A stretch of DNA of 64,000 nt from Shimia sp039969785 (GTDB taxonomy: Bacteria > Pseudomonadota > Alphaproteobacteria > Rhodobacterales > Rhodobacteraceae). The translations under genes and the position numbers were made by a program. The notes below the pieces were generated by a model, which worked only from the letters and a program-made list of their open reading frames with translations, had not been told where the DNA came from and ran no database searches. Location of the stretch: assembly GCF_039969785.1 (NCBI RefSeq), contig NZ_JBDVNC010000004.1, positions 1-64,000 of the forward strand. The letters run 5' to 3'. Of the stretch, positions 8,226-15,394 are shown piece by piece (position 1 is the stretch's first letter; each line of letters starts with the position of its first letter).

Positions 8226-8897
8226 TTACGTATATGCTTGTGCGGCTTCCATCTTCGACTGCGTCAGCATCAGATACATATCAAGCGCCTGCGAAATGAT
8301 GGCCGACGTGTCATCGGATACATCGATTTTCAATATGAAACGCCGCATCCCATAGTCCAGAAGACCACCATGCATCAGCCACGGCGCCTCAAGAGCGTCC
8401 CTGGCGACCAGAAACTCGTCAGCCATCCCCAGTTCAACCCGACGTTCGCGCACCAATGGTTTCAGGATCATTTCCTGCACAACGTGATTGTACCAGTCAT
8501 GGATCTGCGCGTTGCGCAACGCCGCAAAACTGGAGATACGAAGCCAGACAGGATCATACACCGTCTGCGTGTATTCCTCATAAAACGCCTGAAAGCGTTC
8601 CTTCACCGGAAAAGACCGATCAACCAACATCGCGTCCCATCTGGGATCCCATCGATCCAGATAGACCTTTTCATAGACCGCTTCGATCAGGTCTTCTTTG
8701 CTTGGGAAATACCGATAAAGCAGCGGCTGTGTGATGCCTGCACGTTGTGCGATATCCCGCGTGCTGCCGTCAAAACCGGTTTCCGAAAACAGCTCGACCG
8801 CCGCCAGCACGATTTCCTCCTTACGCGCATCGCGCGACAACCGCCGACGCCGTGCGGTGGGTTTGTCACTGGGGTTTGGCTGCGGTTTATTTGCCAC
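8226..8897 (-). CDS. TetR-family transcriptional regulator
   Basis: The 223-residue repressor has an N-terminal HTH (about 25-70): EEIVLAAVELFSETGFDGS followed by a recognition-helix segment ending QPLLYRYFPSKEDL. The rest is an all-helical ligand domain. The GTG at 8897 is chosen because GGAG sits just upstream; the longer open frame to 9011 would run into the divergent GST gene. A basic stretch (TARRRRLSRDARK) precedes the HTH. It is divergent from the GST at 9010 across a perfect 14-bp palindrome and probably also acts at the dctP/dctQ intergenic region. The effector is unknown. Confidence 0.88.
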   Translation of the reverse strand: MANKPQPNPSDKPTARRRRLSRDARKEEIVLAAVELFSETGFDGSTRDIAQRAGITQPLLYRYFPSKEDLIEAVYEKVYLDRWDPRWDAMLVDRSFPVKERFQAFYEEYTQTVYDPVWLRISSFAALRNAQIHDWYNHVVQEMILKPLVRERRVELGMADEFLVARDALEAPWLMHGGLLDYGMRRFILKIDVSDDTSAIISQALDMYLMLTQSKMEAAQAYT

Positions 8898-8967
8898 GTC
8901 AGCTCCGCTAGGGTGAATTAAATTCTTTGTCCTAAGAAACAGCAATTTCCGCTTGCAGTCCAGCAAA

Positions 8968-8981
8968 TTATCATATGATAA
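8968..8981. promoter_or_regulatory. Probable TetR operator, perfect palindrome
   Basis: TTATCATATGATAA is a perfect 14-bp palindrome centred about 35 bp before the GST start and 78 bp before the TetR start. Such a position would repress both. The surrounding bases AAA...ATAA match those at the dctP/dctQ site 5.7 kb away. Confidence 0.7.
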
Positions 8982-9009
8982 ATAAGCTGGCCGCGACGGG
9001 AGACGTGAC

Positions 9010-9651
9010 ATGCACCTCTACGGACGAACAACATCGATTAACGTGCAAAAGGTGTTGTGGACACTCAAAGAGCTGAAACTCGACTATGATCGCACAGATA
9101 TGGGCGGCGCGTATGGGGGCCTCAAATCGCCAGAGTTTGTTGCGATGAACCCTAACCAGCGGGTGCCAGCATTGATTGACGGCGACTTAATCCTCTGGGA
9201 ATCCAACGCCATCGTTCGCTATCTCTGCAATGCCTACGGCGACGGCACATTCGCAGGCACAACACCCGCTGCCATGGCTCGCGCGGATATGTGGATGGAA
9301 TGGTTTCAGAACAATTGCTATGCGCATTTCATCGCCTTGTTTTATCAGACAGTGCGCCTGCCAAAATCCGAACGGAACGCGGATCAGCGGGATCGTTCAG
9401 CCGCCGAACTCACCAAGAGTTACACAATTCTGAACGATCATCTGAAAAATCACGAATTTGTCGCGGGTGACGCTATTTCAATGGGTGACTTTGTTGTCGG
9501 CTCATCGCTCTATCGCTACTTCTCGATGGAATTCGATCGCGCCGACATGCCTGCACTGAACCAATACTATGACAGGCTGGGACAACGCGACGCCTATCGC
9601 GAAACTGTCATGACATCATTTGACAGCCTGAGACCTAAGGATGATGTGTAA
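9010..9651 (+). CDS. Glutathione S-transferase
   Basis: This is a 213-residue GST of a different subgroup from its neighbour. The N-terminal domain has SINVQKVLWTLKEL near 9-22 (the Ser is a candidate thiol-activating residue), NQRVPALIDG near 47-57 with the cis-Pro, and WESNAIVRYL near 62-71 for the gamma-glutamyl group. A helical C-terminal domain follows. It is divergent from the TetR gene and has GGGAG before the ATG. It ends 7 bp from the opposing shortened LLM gene. A role in detoxifying or degrading an intermediate of the local pathway is inferred. Confidence 0.87.
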   Translation: MHLYGRTTSINVQKVLWTLKELKLDYDRTDMGGAYGGLKSPEFVAMNPNQRVPALIDGDLILWESNAIVRYLCNAYGDGTFAGTTPAAMARADMWMEWFQNNCYAHFIALFYQTVRLPKSERNADQRDRSAAELTKSYTILNDHLKNHEFVAGDAISMGDFVVGSSLYRYFSMEFDRADMPALNQYYDRLGQRDAYRETVMTSFDSLRPKDDV

Positions 9652-9658
9652 TGTGCGT

Positions 9659-10435
9659 TCAGTTCGCAACGCAGTTGCGGCGCATCACCGGGGCAATTGC
9701 CGACGCCAGTGCCACTAATGACTCGGTGGCCAATTCGCTATCTGGCCATGCATGATCCACCAAAGTCAGAGTCCCAAACGGGCCAGACGCTGTGGAAATA
9801 TCCTGCAGTTGATCAAGCACGGACTGCAGCGTCCCATACAGAACACAGTCATCAATCAACGCATCAACCGTCACCCGATCTGCGCCCGGCGCCGCCATCT
9901 TGGCATAATAAGCACGACAAGGGCTGTCCTCGGACTTCACGGCATATTCGGCGCGCGCGGCATCGGCACACACAACGATCGTACGCGCCACACGCCAGCT
10001 TTCAGGGCGCGCCCGTAAACCAGCATGCGTGCTGCCCGAAACATGTGCCGCCCAATGCCGCGCAAGTTCGGTTTTGTTCAGCCAACTGACCGAAAGCGTC
10101 GCCTGACGCGCCCGGGCGTTGATCGCGACCTGTTCAGGCGTCATGGACGGCCGCGCCAGGTTCAAAGGCGAAGATGTCTCACCAAGCGACTGTCTGTCGC
10201 CATTGATCGAAACGATTTGGGGAACCGGTGCGCCGGGCAACTCTGGCAAGGTACGCAACGCGTCCGCATGTTCCGGAGTGGCGTTCAATCCATGAGAGCC
10301 AGCCGCCCGATCCTGTTGCTTCACAGCGTAAAATTCCGAAAACCCGAGGTCGCGCGCCAATTCCAAACGTCCGAAATCGCGTGTCGGCGCATCACCACTG
10401 CATTGGCGCGGGATCATCAAATAGCCCAGATTCAT
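9659..10435 (-). CDS. Shortened LLM (luciferase-like) protein, LuxF-like in size
   Basis: The 258-residue protein clearly shares both ends with the 369-residue LLM enzyme at 5267. The N-terminal part matches (ARDLGFSEFYAVKQQ against ADQLGFAEAYCGEHT). The C-terminal part matches over about 120 residues (ESWRVARTIVV, then GPFGTLTLVDHAWPDSEL). About 110 residues of the barrel middle, including the DHMLEGRLNFGISPGG segment, are absent. The ATG at 10435 has GGGGAGG before it. It may be a flavin-binding protein without oxygenase activity, as LuxF is relative to LuxB, or a decaying gene. The frame is intact. Confidence 0.7.
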   Translation of the reverse strand: MNLGYLMIPRQCSGDAPTRDFGRLELARDLGFSEFYAVKQQDRAAGSHGLNATPEHADALRTLPELPGAPVPQIVSINGDRQSLGETSSPLNLARPSMTPEQVAINARARQATLSVSWLNKTELARHWAAHVSGSTHAGLRARPESWRVARTIVVCADAARAEYAVKSEDSPCRAYYAKMAAPGADRVTVDALIDDCVLYGTLQSVLDQLQDISTASGPFGTLTLVDHAWPDSELATESLVALASAIAPVMRRNCVAN

Positions 10436-10600
10436 AGTGCCTCCCCAACTCACAGAGGCGGCGTCGCCCTCGTGTCCTGCAAAGCTAAGGGTAAACAGGG
10501 CAGCAGTAGAAACCATTATAGTGCGGGGTCTCTATCAGGAATTCTGATGGCAAAGCGATATCCACTTCGGATCGGGCCCGGGCAACCCCCTGGATCAGCG

Positions 10601-11524
10601 CTAATTAACGTCGATCAGAGGTGTCTCCAATGCTGCCGTCAGCTCTTCTTGTAAAACATCCGCAAAAGCCTGCGCCGCCTGATTAAGCGGGCGCGACCCG
10701 GTTTCAATGCGCATATAATCCACGGTAAGAGGCGGATCAGCCAACGGTAAAACCTTGCGACGCGTACCGTCAAAGTCTGGCAAACACAAAACACGCGGCA
10801 GAATCGATACCCAATTTGACCGCGACACAAGATCAAGCGTCCCATGCATCGTGTCCAGCTCAAGCACTTCTTTCACCTTGATCCCATTCACGGCCAGATA
10901 AGTTTCGATACTATGACGTCGCGCATTCCCTTTGCCCGGCAGTACCAGCTGCAAAGGCGGCAAATCCTTAAGAACGACTTGCCCATTGCGGGTCGGAAAC
11001 TCCCGGTCCAGCGCACAAACCAAACACTCCCGATCCTCTCCCATAGCGGTTGAAACCAGGACGTCACGCAAGTCGAACGCTGCCGGAACAACCGCAAAAT
11101 CAAGCCGCCCTTCGGCGACATCATCCGCCAATGCGCCCGAATATGCTTCTGAGATAGACAGCTGCACTTCGGGGTATTCCTCGGAAAAACGTAACAACAC
11201 CGATGTCAGGATTGCGCGCGTGAATGTTGGCATCAATCCCACATTGACGTGCCCAACCACAGATTTCGACAAGGTGCGAATGCGATCTTCGGCATGGCTG
11301 GCAGCGGCAAGCACTTTGACCGCCTCCAGATAAAACGCCTCGCCCGCCGCGGTTGGTGTCACCCCGGATGAGCTGCGTGAAAACAGGACCACGTCATAAC
11401 GTTTTTCAATTTGGCTGACATGCATCGACAGCCCGGATTGCGTTGCGTTCACCTTTTCCGCAGCCGCCGAAAAAGACCCTTGTTCAAAGACCGCTGCGAA
11501 GTATCGCAATTGCTGAAGCTTCAT
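10601..11524 (-). CDS. LysR-family transcriptional regulator
   Basis: The 307-residue LTTR has an N-terminal winged HTH (MKLQQLRYFAAVFEQGSFSA, then ATQSGLSMHVSQIEK near 27-41) and an effector-binding domain from about 90 on. It lies divergent to the BKACE gene across 152 bp and upstream of the shortened LLM gene. LTTRs usually regulate the divergent neighbour, so control of the BKACE / binding protein / second TRAP run is plausible. The promoter region has a TTCT-N3-AGAA repeat at 11540-11550. Confidence 0.88.
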   Translation of the reverse strand: MKLQQLRYFAAVFEQGSFSAAAEKVNATQSGLSMHVSQIEKRYDVVLFSRSSSGVTPTAAGEAFYLEAVKVLAAASHAEDRIRTLSKSVVGHVNVGLMPTFTRAILTSVLLRFSEEYPEVQLSISEAYSGALADDVAEGRLDFAVVPAAFDLRDVLVSTAMGEDRECLVCALDREFPTRNGQVVLKDLPPLQLVLPGKGNARRHSIETYLAVNGIKVKEVLELDTMHGTLDLVSRSNWVSILPRVLCLPDFDGTRRKVLPLADPPLTVDYMRIETGSRPLNQAAQAFADVLQEELTAALETPLIDVN

Positions 11525-11676
11525 GAAACCTATCCGATTTTCTTGTAGAAGGTATACAATACTATTTGTTGTTCTGACGGGTCAATTCTTAATAGCTTCG
11601 GCGAATCCAAGGATCAAAGGAAGCCTGTTTTGCCTGTTCATAACGACAAAAGCACCGCCACATTAGGAACGACCTT

Positions 11677-12486
11677 TTGACGCCGCTGCCCAGACTGATG
11701 GTGGCGCCGAACGGAGCGCGGCGCGGCAAATCCGACCATCCCGCTCTCCCCATCACTGATGACGAAGTGGTTGAAACCGCACGTGAATGTCAGGTGGCAG
11801 GCGCAGATGGCATCCATATCCACATCCGGGATGACGCCGGCGAACATTTTCTGGATGCCGACCGGTATGCCGCCCTGCTGAAGCGGTTAGAACACGAAGT
11901 TCCCGGCATGTATTTGCAGGTCACATCCGAAGCTGCCGGGCGCTATAGCGCGCAGGAACAGCAAGATATGATGCGCGCGCTACGGCCCGCACATGTGTCC
12001 GTTGCGATGCGGGAAATGGTGCGCAGCCCTGCGGACTGGTCCGATGCGCGCGCGTTTTATCACTGGGCCGCCTCGAATAACGTTGATGTTCAGCACATCC
12101 TTTACGCCCCCGACGAAGTTTCCGCATTTGTCGATGCCGTGTCAGACGGGCGCATTCCGGGGACCCATCATTTGATCCAGCTGGTGCAGGGCACTTATGC
12201 CCATGGCAGCGACGGAACGGTTGATCTGGACAAGTATTTAGACGAACTGGATCGCGCCTCAACCCACAGCTTTGACTGGATGTTGTGCGCTTTTGGCACT
12301 TCAGAAACAGCCGGTCTGGCCGAGGCCGCGCGTTGCGGCGGCAAAGCCCGCGCCGGGTTTGAAAATTCACTTTGGCACGCAGATGGCAGCCTCGCCGCTG
12401 ACAACGCGGCCCGTATTCGCGACGTCGATGCGGCGCTGCGCGAAACCGAGTTCAAATTGACCAGGGAAAAAGAGCAAGTGTCATGA
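11677..12486 (+). CDS. BKACE-family beta-keto acid cleavage enzyme (DUF849)
   Basis: The 269-residue TIM-barrel protein contains the family zinc motif HIHIRDD (His47 and His49 if the TTG start is used) after ITDDEVVETARECQVAGADG. Family members such as Kce condense a beta-keto acid with acetyl-CoA, giving acetoacetate and a new acyl-CoA. The start is either TTG 11677, with AGGA upstream, or ATG 11698. The length is slightly below the usual 275-310. It begins the plus-strand run that continues with a binding protein and the second TRAP system, suggesting the imported compound is degraded to a beta-keto acid. Confidence 0.82.
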   Translation: MTPLPRLMVAPNGARRGKSDHPALPITDDEVVETARECQVAGADGIHIHIRDDAGEHFLDADRYAALLKRLEHEVPGMYLQVTSEAAGRYSAQEQQDMMRALRPAHVSVAMREMVRSPADWSDARAFYHWAASNNVDVQHILYAPDEVSAFVDAVSDGRIPGTHHLIQLVQGTYAHGSDGTVDLDKYLDELDRASTHSFDWMLCAFGTSETAGLAEAARCGGKARAGFENSLWHADGSLAADNAARIRDVDAALRETEFKLTREKEQVS

Positions 12487-12581
12487 ATCCTGATGCTTGA
12501 TCCAAGTTCTTGTGATGATGCCAGCTCAGGATCAACGTGCATACTGTGTCGATGTGCCGCGGCCTTGATCTGACGAACAGT

Positions 12582-12643
12582 CGGGCGAAAAACCGCCCGG
12601 TGGGAGGAGACCCGACAAGATTTGAACAGTGAGTACTTGTCGG
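12582..12643 (+). promoter_or_regulatory. Two hairpins in the leader of the periplasmic binding protein
   Basis: CGGGCG (12582-12587) pairs with CGCCCG (12594-12599), and CCGACAAG (12612-12619) pairs with CTTGTCGG (12636-12643). Both lie between the BKACE stop and the binding protein start. They may protect the 5' end of a processed mRNA or attenuate transcription. No known riboswitch class was recognised. Confidence 0.35.
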
Positions 12644-12660
12644 AAAATGGAGGATAATAC

Positions 12661-13629
12661 ATGTTTAAGACTACACTTGCGGCGGCTGCCGCGTTGATGG
12701 CGCTCGCCGCCCCTGTTGTTGCTCAGCAGGATCTCAAGGCGGCTATGGTGGCCGCAATGGGCGAAGCCATCGAGGACGCGCGATATCCCGGCATTCTGGA
12801 AAAATACGGCCTGCCAGCCCCCGATCTGTCCGATCCGACGCTGGTCAATTCCAAAGACCACCCCTACCCCGAAGTGAAAGACGGCACATTGCTGGCGCAC
12901 GTGCTTGATACAAAATCTGTCCGTCTGGGCTGGATCGGCGTTGGGATGCCCTGGGCGGTTCCAAGCGAAGGCGACCCGGATGTACCGGTTGGTTTGTCGG
13001 TCGATTTCTGGAACATGATGCAAGAGAAGTTAAACGCGCATTACGAGACTGAGATTGCGCTTGATTGGATCGAATATACCGATTCTGCCGGGAACAACGA
13101 CATGTATCGTTGGCTGTCGACAGCCGAAGACTTGAATTGCGACGCCAATGGCCGCGTCGCGAACGGCTGTTATGACATCATCGGCGGGGCTTATGCCATT
13201 AACAAACGCCGAAAAGGTATTTCAGACATCTCTCCGGCCTACTACCCTTTGAACATGTCCGTTGTGCGCACCAATGTTCCGTTGCCCGATGGTGTTGGCC
13301 CGCTTGAAACAGCCGAAGAAATCCGCGCTGCCATGGCTGACCCCGACATCAACATTGTCATTGCCGGCCTGCCAGACACGGGCGAGGATTCGATCCTGAC
13401 AAACTTCGCCAAAGAATACGGTGAAACCTTCACACACAAGGATCGCACTCCCGGTTCGAAAGTTTTGGAATTCGCGCAAGACGCAACTGACATCCACTTT
13501 GTGATGGGCACCAATGTACGCATGGCGTCAATGCGCTTTGCATTGCCAGAGCTGTGTGCGGACTGTGCGATCATTCCGAACCTGACAATCTTTGGCGGCG
13601 TGGGATTTGCCACAGCCTTGGTTGATTAA
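12661..13629 (+). CDS. Exported substrate-binding-like protein, orphan (family 3 type)
   Basis: The 322-residue protein has a clear signal peptide (MFKTTLAAAAALMALAAPVV, cleavage after VVA-Q near 21) and a mature part resembling family 3 amino-acid binding proteins (GVGMPWAVPSEGDP near 98, VGLSVDFWNMM near 114, DIIGGAYAINKRRKGISDIS near 176). Two cysteines near 155 and 165 and two near the C-terminus could form disulfides. No ABC permease or ATPase is adjacent. It sits between BKACE and a TRAP operon. It may serve a distant ABC transporter, act as a sensor, or have another periplasmic role. Confidence 0.65.
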   Translation: MFKTTLAAAAALMALAAPVVAQQDLKAAMVAAMGEAIEDARYPGILEKYGLPAPDLSDPTLVNSKDHPYPEVKDGTLLAHVLDTKSVRLGWIGVGMPWAVPSEGDPDVPVGLSVDFWNMMQEKLNAHYETEIALDWIEYTDSAGNNDMYRWLSTAEDLNCDANGRVANGCYDIIGGAYAINKRRKGISDISPAYYPLNMSVVRTNVPLPDGVGPLETAEEIRAAMADPDINIVIAGLPDTGEDSILTNFAKEYGETFTHKDRTPGSKVLEFAQDATDIHFVMGTNVRMASMRFALPELCADCAIIPNLTIFGGVGFATALVD

Positions 13630-13644
13630 TCAGACACGACTGAC

Positions 13645-13683
13645 AAACGGCGCGCTGGCTGACGTTGCACGCGCGCCGTTTTT
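13645..13683 (+). terminator. Rho-independent terminator
   Basis: AACGGCGCGC (13646-13655) pairs perfectly with GCGCGCCGTT (13671-13680), followed by TTTT counting the last stem base. It lies 16 nt after the binding protein stop and before the second TRAP operon, so the latter probably has partial readthrough or its own promoter. Confidence 0.8.
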
Positions 13684-13716
13684 GCATCCACTGGAATAGC
13701 TGAAGAGGACAAGATT

Positions 13717-14790
13717 GTGCCCACGCAAAAGACAAAATTCGCCGCCGTCGCAGCCACCCTATTAATGACATGTGCCGCACCAATCGCCACGGCGCAGGAA
13801 CAGATCAAAGTCACCGTGCTTTCGGGATATACGGACCGCACATCATGGGTTCACAATCTCAAAGAATTCTTCATGCCCGAGGTCAACAAACGGCTGGCTG
13901 AAACCGGGAACTATTCGCTGAAATATACCGAAGCCTTTGGCACGGTTGTCAAACCCCGGGGCGAATTTGATGCCTTGCAAAATGGCATTGGCACAATTGG
14001 TCTGATCGTGACCGCCTTTCACACCGACAAGGTACCGCTGTCCAGCGTGTCCTATGTCACTCCCTTCGTCAGCACCGACCTTGGCCTAACCTCCGAAGTG
14101 AACGATGCCATCACCCATTCGATCCCCGAAGTGAAGGCTGGCTGGGAAAAATTCGGTCTGGAATTCCTTGGCCATATGGGCACCATCAAAAGCTATGCGG
14201 TCCTGTCTAAGGAACCCATTGATGGGTTGGATGACTTTGAAGGCATCAAAGTGTCCGGGGCTGGCCTGAACCTGCGCTGGATCGAAGGTCTGGGTGCGGT
14301 TGGCGTGCCAAGCGTGCTGCCTAAGTTCTATCAGGAAGTGAACAGCGGCGTCGCCGAGGCGATGATTGGCTGGGGCGACGTTGTCGGCGCATTCAAGCTC
14401 TGCGAAGTTGCCCCGCATTTCCTCTCTGCCGAAATGGGCGCTGTTTCGAACTTTACCGTTGTTGCAAACAAACGTTGGTTCGACAAACAACCGGACGAGG
14501 TCAAAACGGCCCTGCGCGAAGTCACCGTGGAATACAGAAACCTGATGGCCGAAGCGACCACTGCGGGTGATGCCAAGGGCCGCGAGGCTTGTGTTGCACA
14601 GGGTGGTTCCGTGACCGAACTGGCTGACGATCAGCGTCAGGCATGGGCCGATAAGTTGCCCAATGTTGCACAGGAATGGGCGCACGCGTCGGACGCAAAC
14701 GGCCTTCCCGGATCACTGGTTCTTGAAACGTATATGACAAAAATGCGCGAAGCCGGGCAGCCAATTGCGCGCCAGTGGGATCAGGAATAA
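13717..14790 (+). CDS. dctP: TRAP transporter solute-binding protein DctP (second system)
   Basis: The 357-residue periplasmic protein starts at a GTG with GAGGA upstream. The signal peptide spans about residues 1-26 (cleavage after ATA). The region around 176-190, GIKVSGAGLNLRWIE, aligns with GVKVGGAGPNLAWLE of the first DctP, and both lack the Arg typical at that spot (Ser180 here). The two binding proteins therefore belong to the same unusual subgroup and may bind chemically related ligands. dctQ and dctM follow directly. Confidence 0.9.
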   Translation: MPTQKTKFAAVAATLLMTCAAPIATAQEQIKVTVLSGYTDRTSWVHNLKEFFMPEVNKRLAETGNYSLKYTEAFGTVVKPRGEFDALQNGIGTIGLIVTAFHTDKVPLSSVSYVTPFVSTDLGLTSEVNDAITHSIPEVKAGWEKFGLEFLGHMGTIKSYAVLSKEPIDGLDDFEGIKVSGAGLNLRWIEGLGAVGVPSVLPKFYQEVNSGVAEAMIGWGDVVGAFKLCEVAPHFLSAEMGAVSNFTVVANKRWFDKQPDEVKTALREVTVEYRNLMAEATTAGDAKGREACVAQGGSVTELADDQRQAWADKLPNVAQEWAHASDANGLPGSLVLETYMTKMREAGQPIARQWDQE

Positions 14791-14803
14791 GCGAGACTGA
14801 GCG

Positions 14804-15394
14804 TTGGAAAACCCCGCAACAAACCCATCACCTCTGGTCCGGCTTGCGACCAGGGCGATGTGGCTGCTCAACACAGCGGTCACATCGCTGAACTCTTTGG
14901 GCACGATACTGATTATGGCGATGATGGCCATGATCTGCGCCGATGTGCTGAGCCGCAATCTGCTTGGTCAATCACTCCCCGGGGTGATTGAGCTTGCTGA
15001 ACTGGGCATCGTTTCCATCGTGTATCTGCAGATTGCAGATACCTATAAGTCCGGGAAAATGCTGCGGTCCGATGGCATTATCACCGCGCTCGAAGGCCGG
15101 TTCCCGCGTTTGGGGCTGGCAATCAATGCGGTGTTTGATGCCACTGGGGTTGTCCTGTTCTTCTACATCGCCAAGGGCGCGCAAAAGCGATTTATCGAAG
15201 CGTGGGAAGGCGGATTTTACCTTGGCAACCAAGGCTCTTTCACAGCGCCGACCTGGCCCATGGAATTGATCGTCGCTGTGGGCTCTGCCCTTTTGTCGGC
15301 GCTCTTTCTCGCCAGCGTGATCCGCAACCTTGCCCGGCTTTTCGGCGTGTCGACGACCGGTACAACCCCACATGCAGGTAGCCCAAAACAATGA
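14804..15394 (+). CDS. dctQ: TRAP transporter small permease DctQ (second system)
   Basis: This 196-residue membrane protein has about four hydrophobic segments (near 20-45, 60-80, 105-125 and 150-175). It probably starts at TTG 14804, 13 bp after dctP; no in-frame ATG occurs before the first membrane segment. The last bases overlap the dctM start (ATGA), showing translational coupling. It carries a longer N-terminal extension than the first DctQ. Confidence 0.87.
   Translation: MENPATNPSPLVRLATRAMWLLNTAVTSLNSLGTILIMAMMAMICADVLSRNLLGQSLPGVIELAELGIVSIVYLQIADTYKSGKMLRSDGIITALEGRFPRLGLAINAVFDATGVVLFFYIAKGAQKRFIEAWEGGFYLGNQGSFTAPTWPMELIVAVGSALLSALFLASVIRNLARLFGVSTTGTTPHAGSPKQ

Noticed and set aside
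8898..9011. TetR start at 9011
   Set aside because: It would overlap the divergent GST start and translate through the palindrome. GTG 8897 has a ribosome site and gives a normal length.
1001..10542. Shared 12-mer CTATCAGGAATT near 1001-1013 (minus strand) and near 10531-10542 (plus strand)
   Set aside because: It is intriguing as both lie upstream of minus-strand genes, but 12-mers recur by chance often and the orientation relative to the genes differs.
1050..12652. Shared 14-mer TGTCGGAAAATGGA at 1050-1063 and 12639-12652
   Set aside because: Several chance 14-mer matches are expected in 64 kb. The first copy is not in front of a plus-strand gene, so no functional link is claimed.
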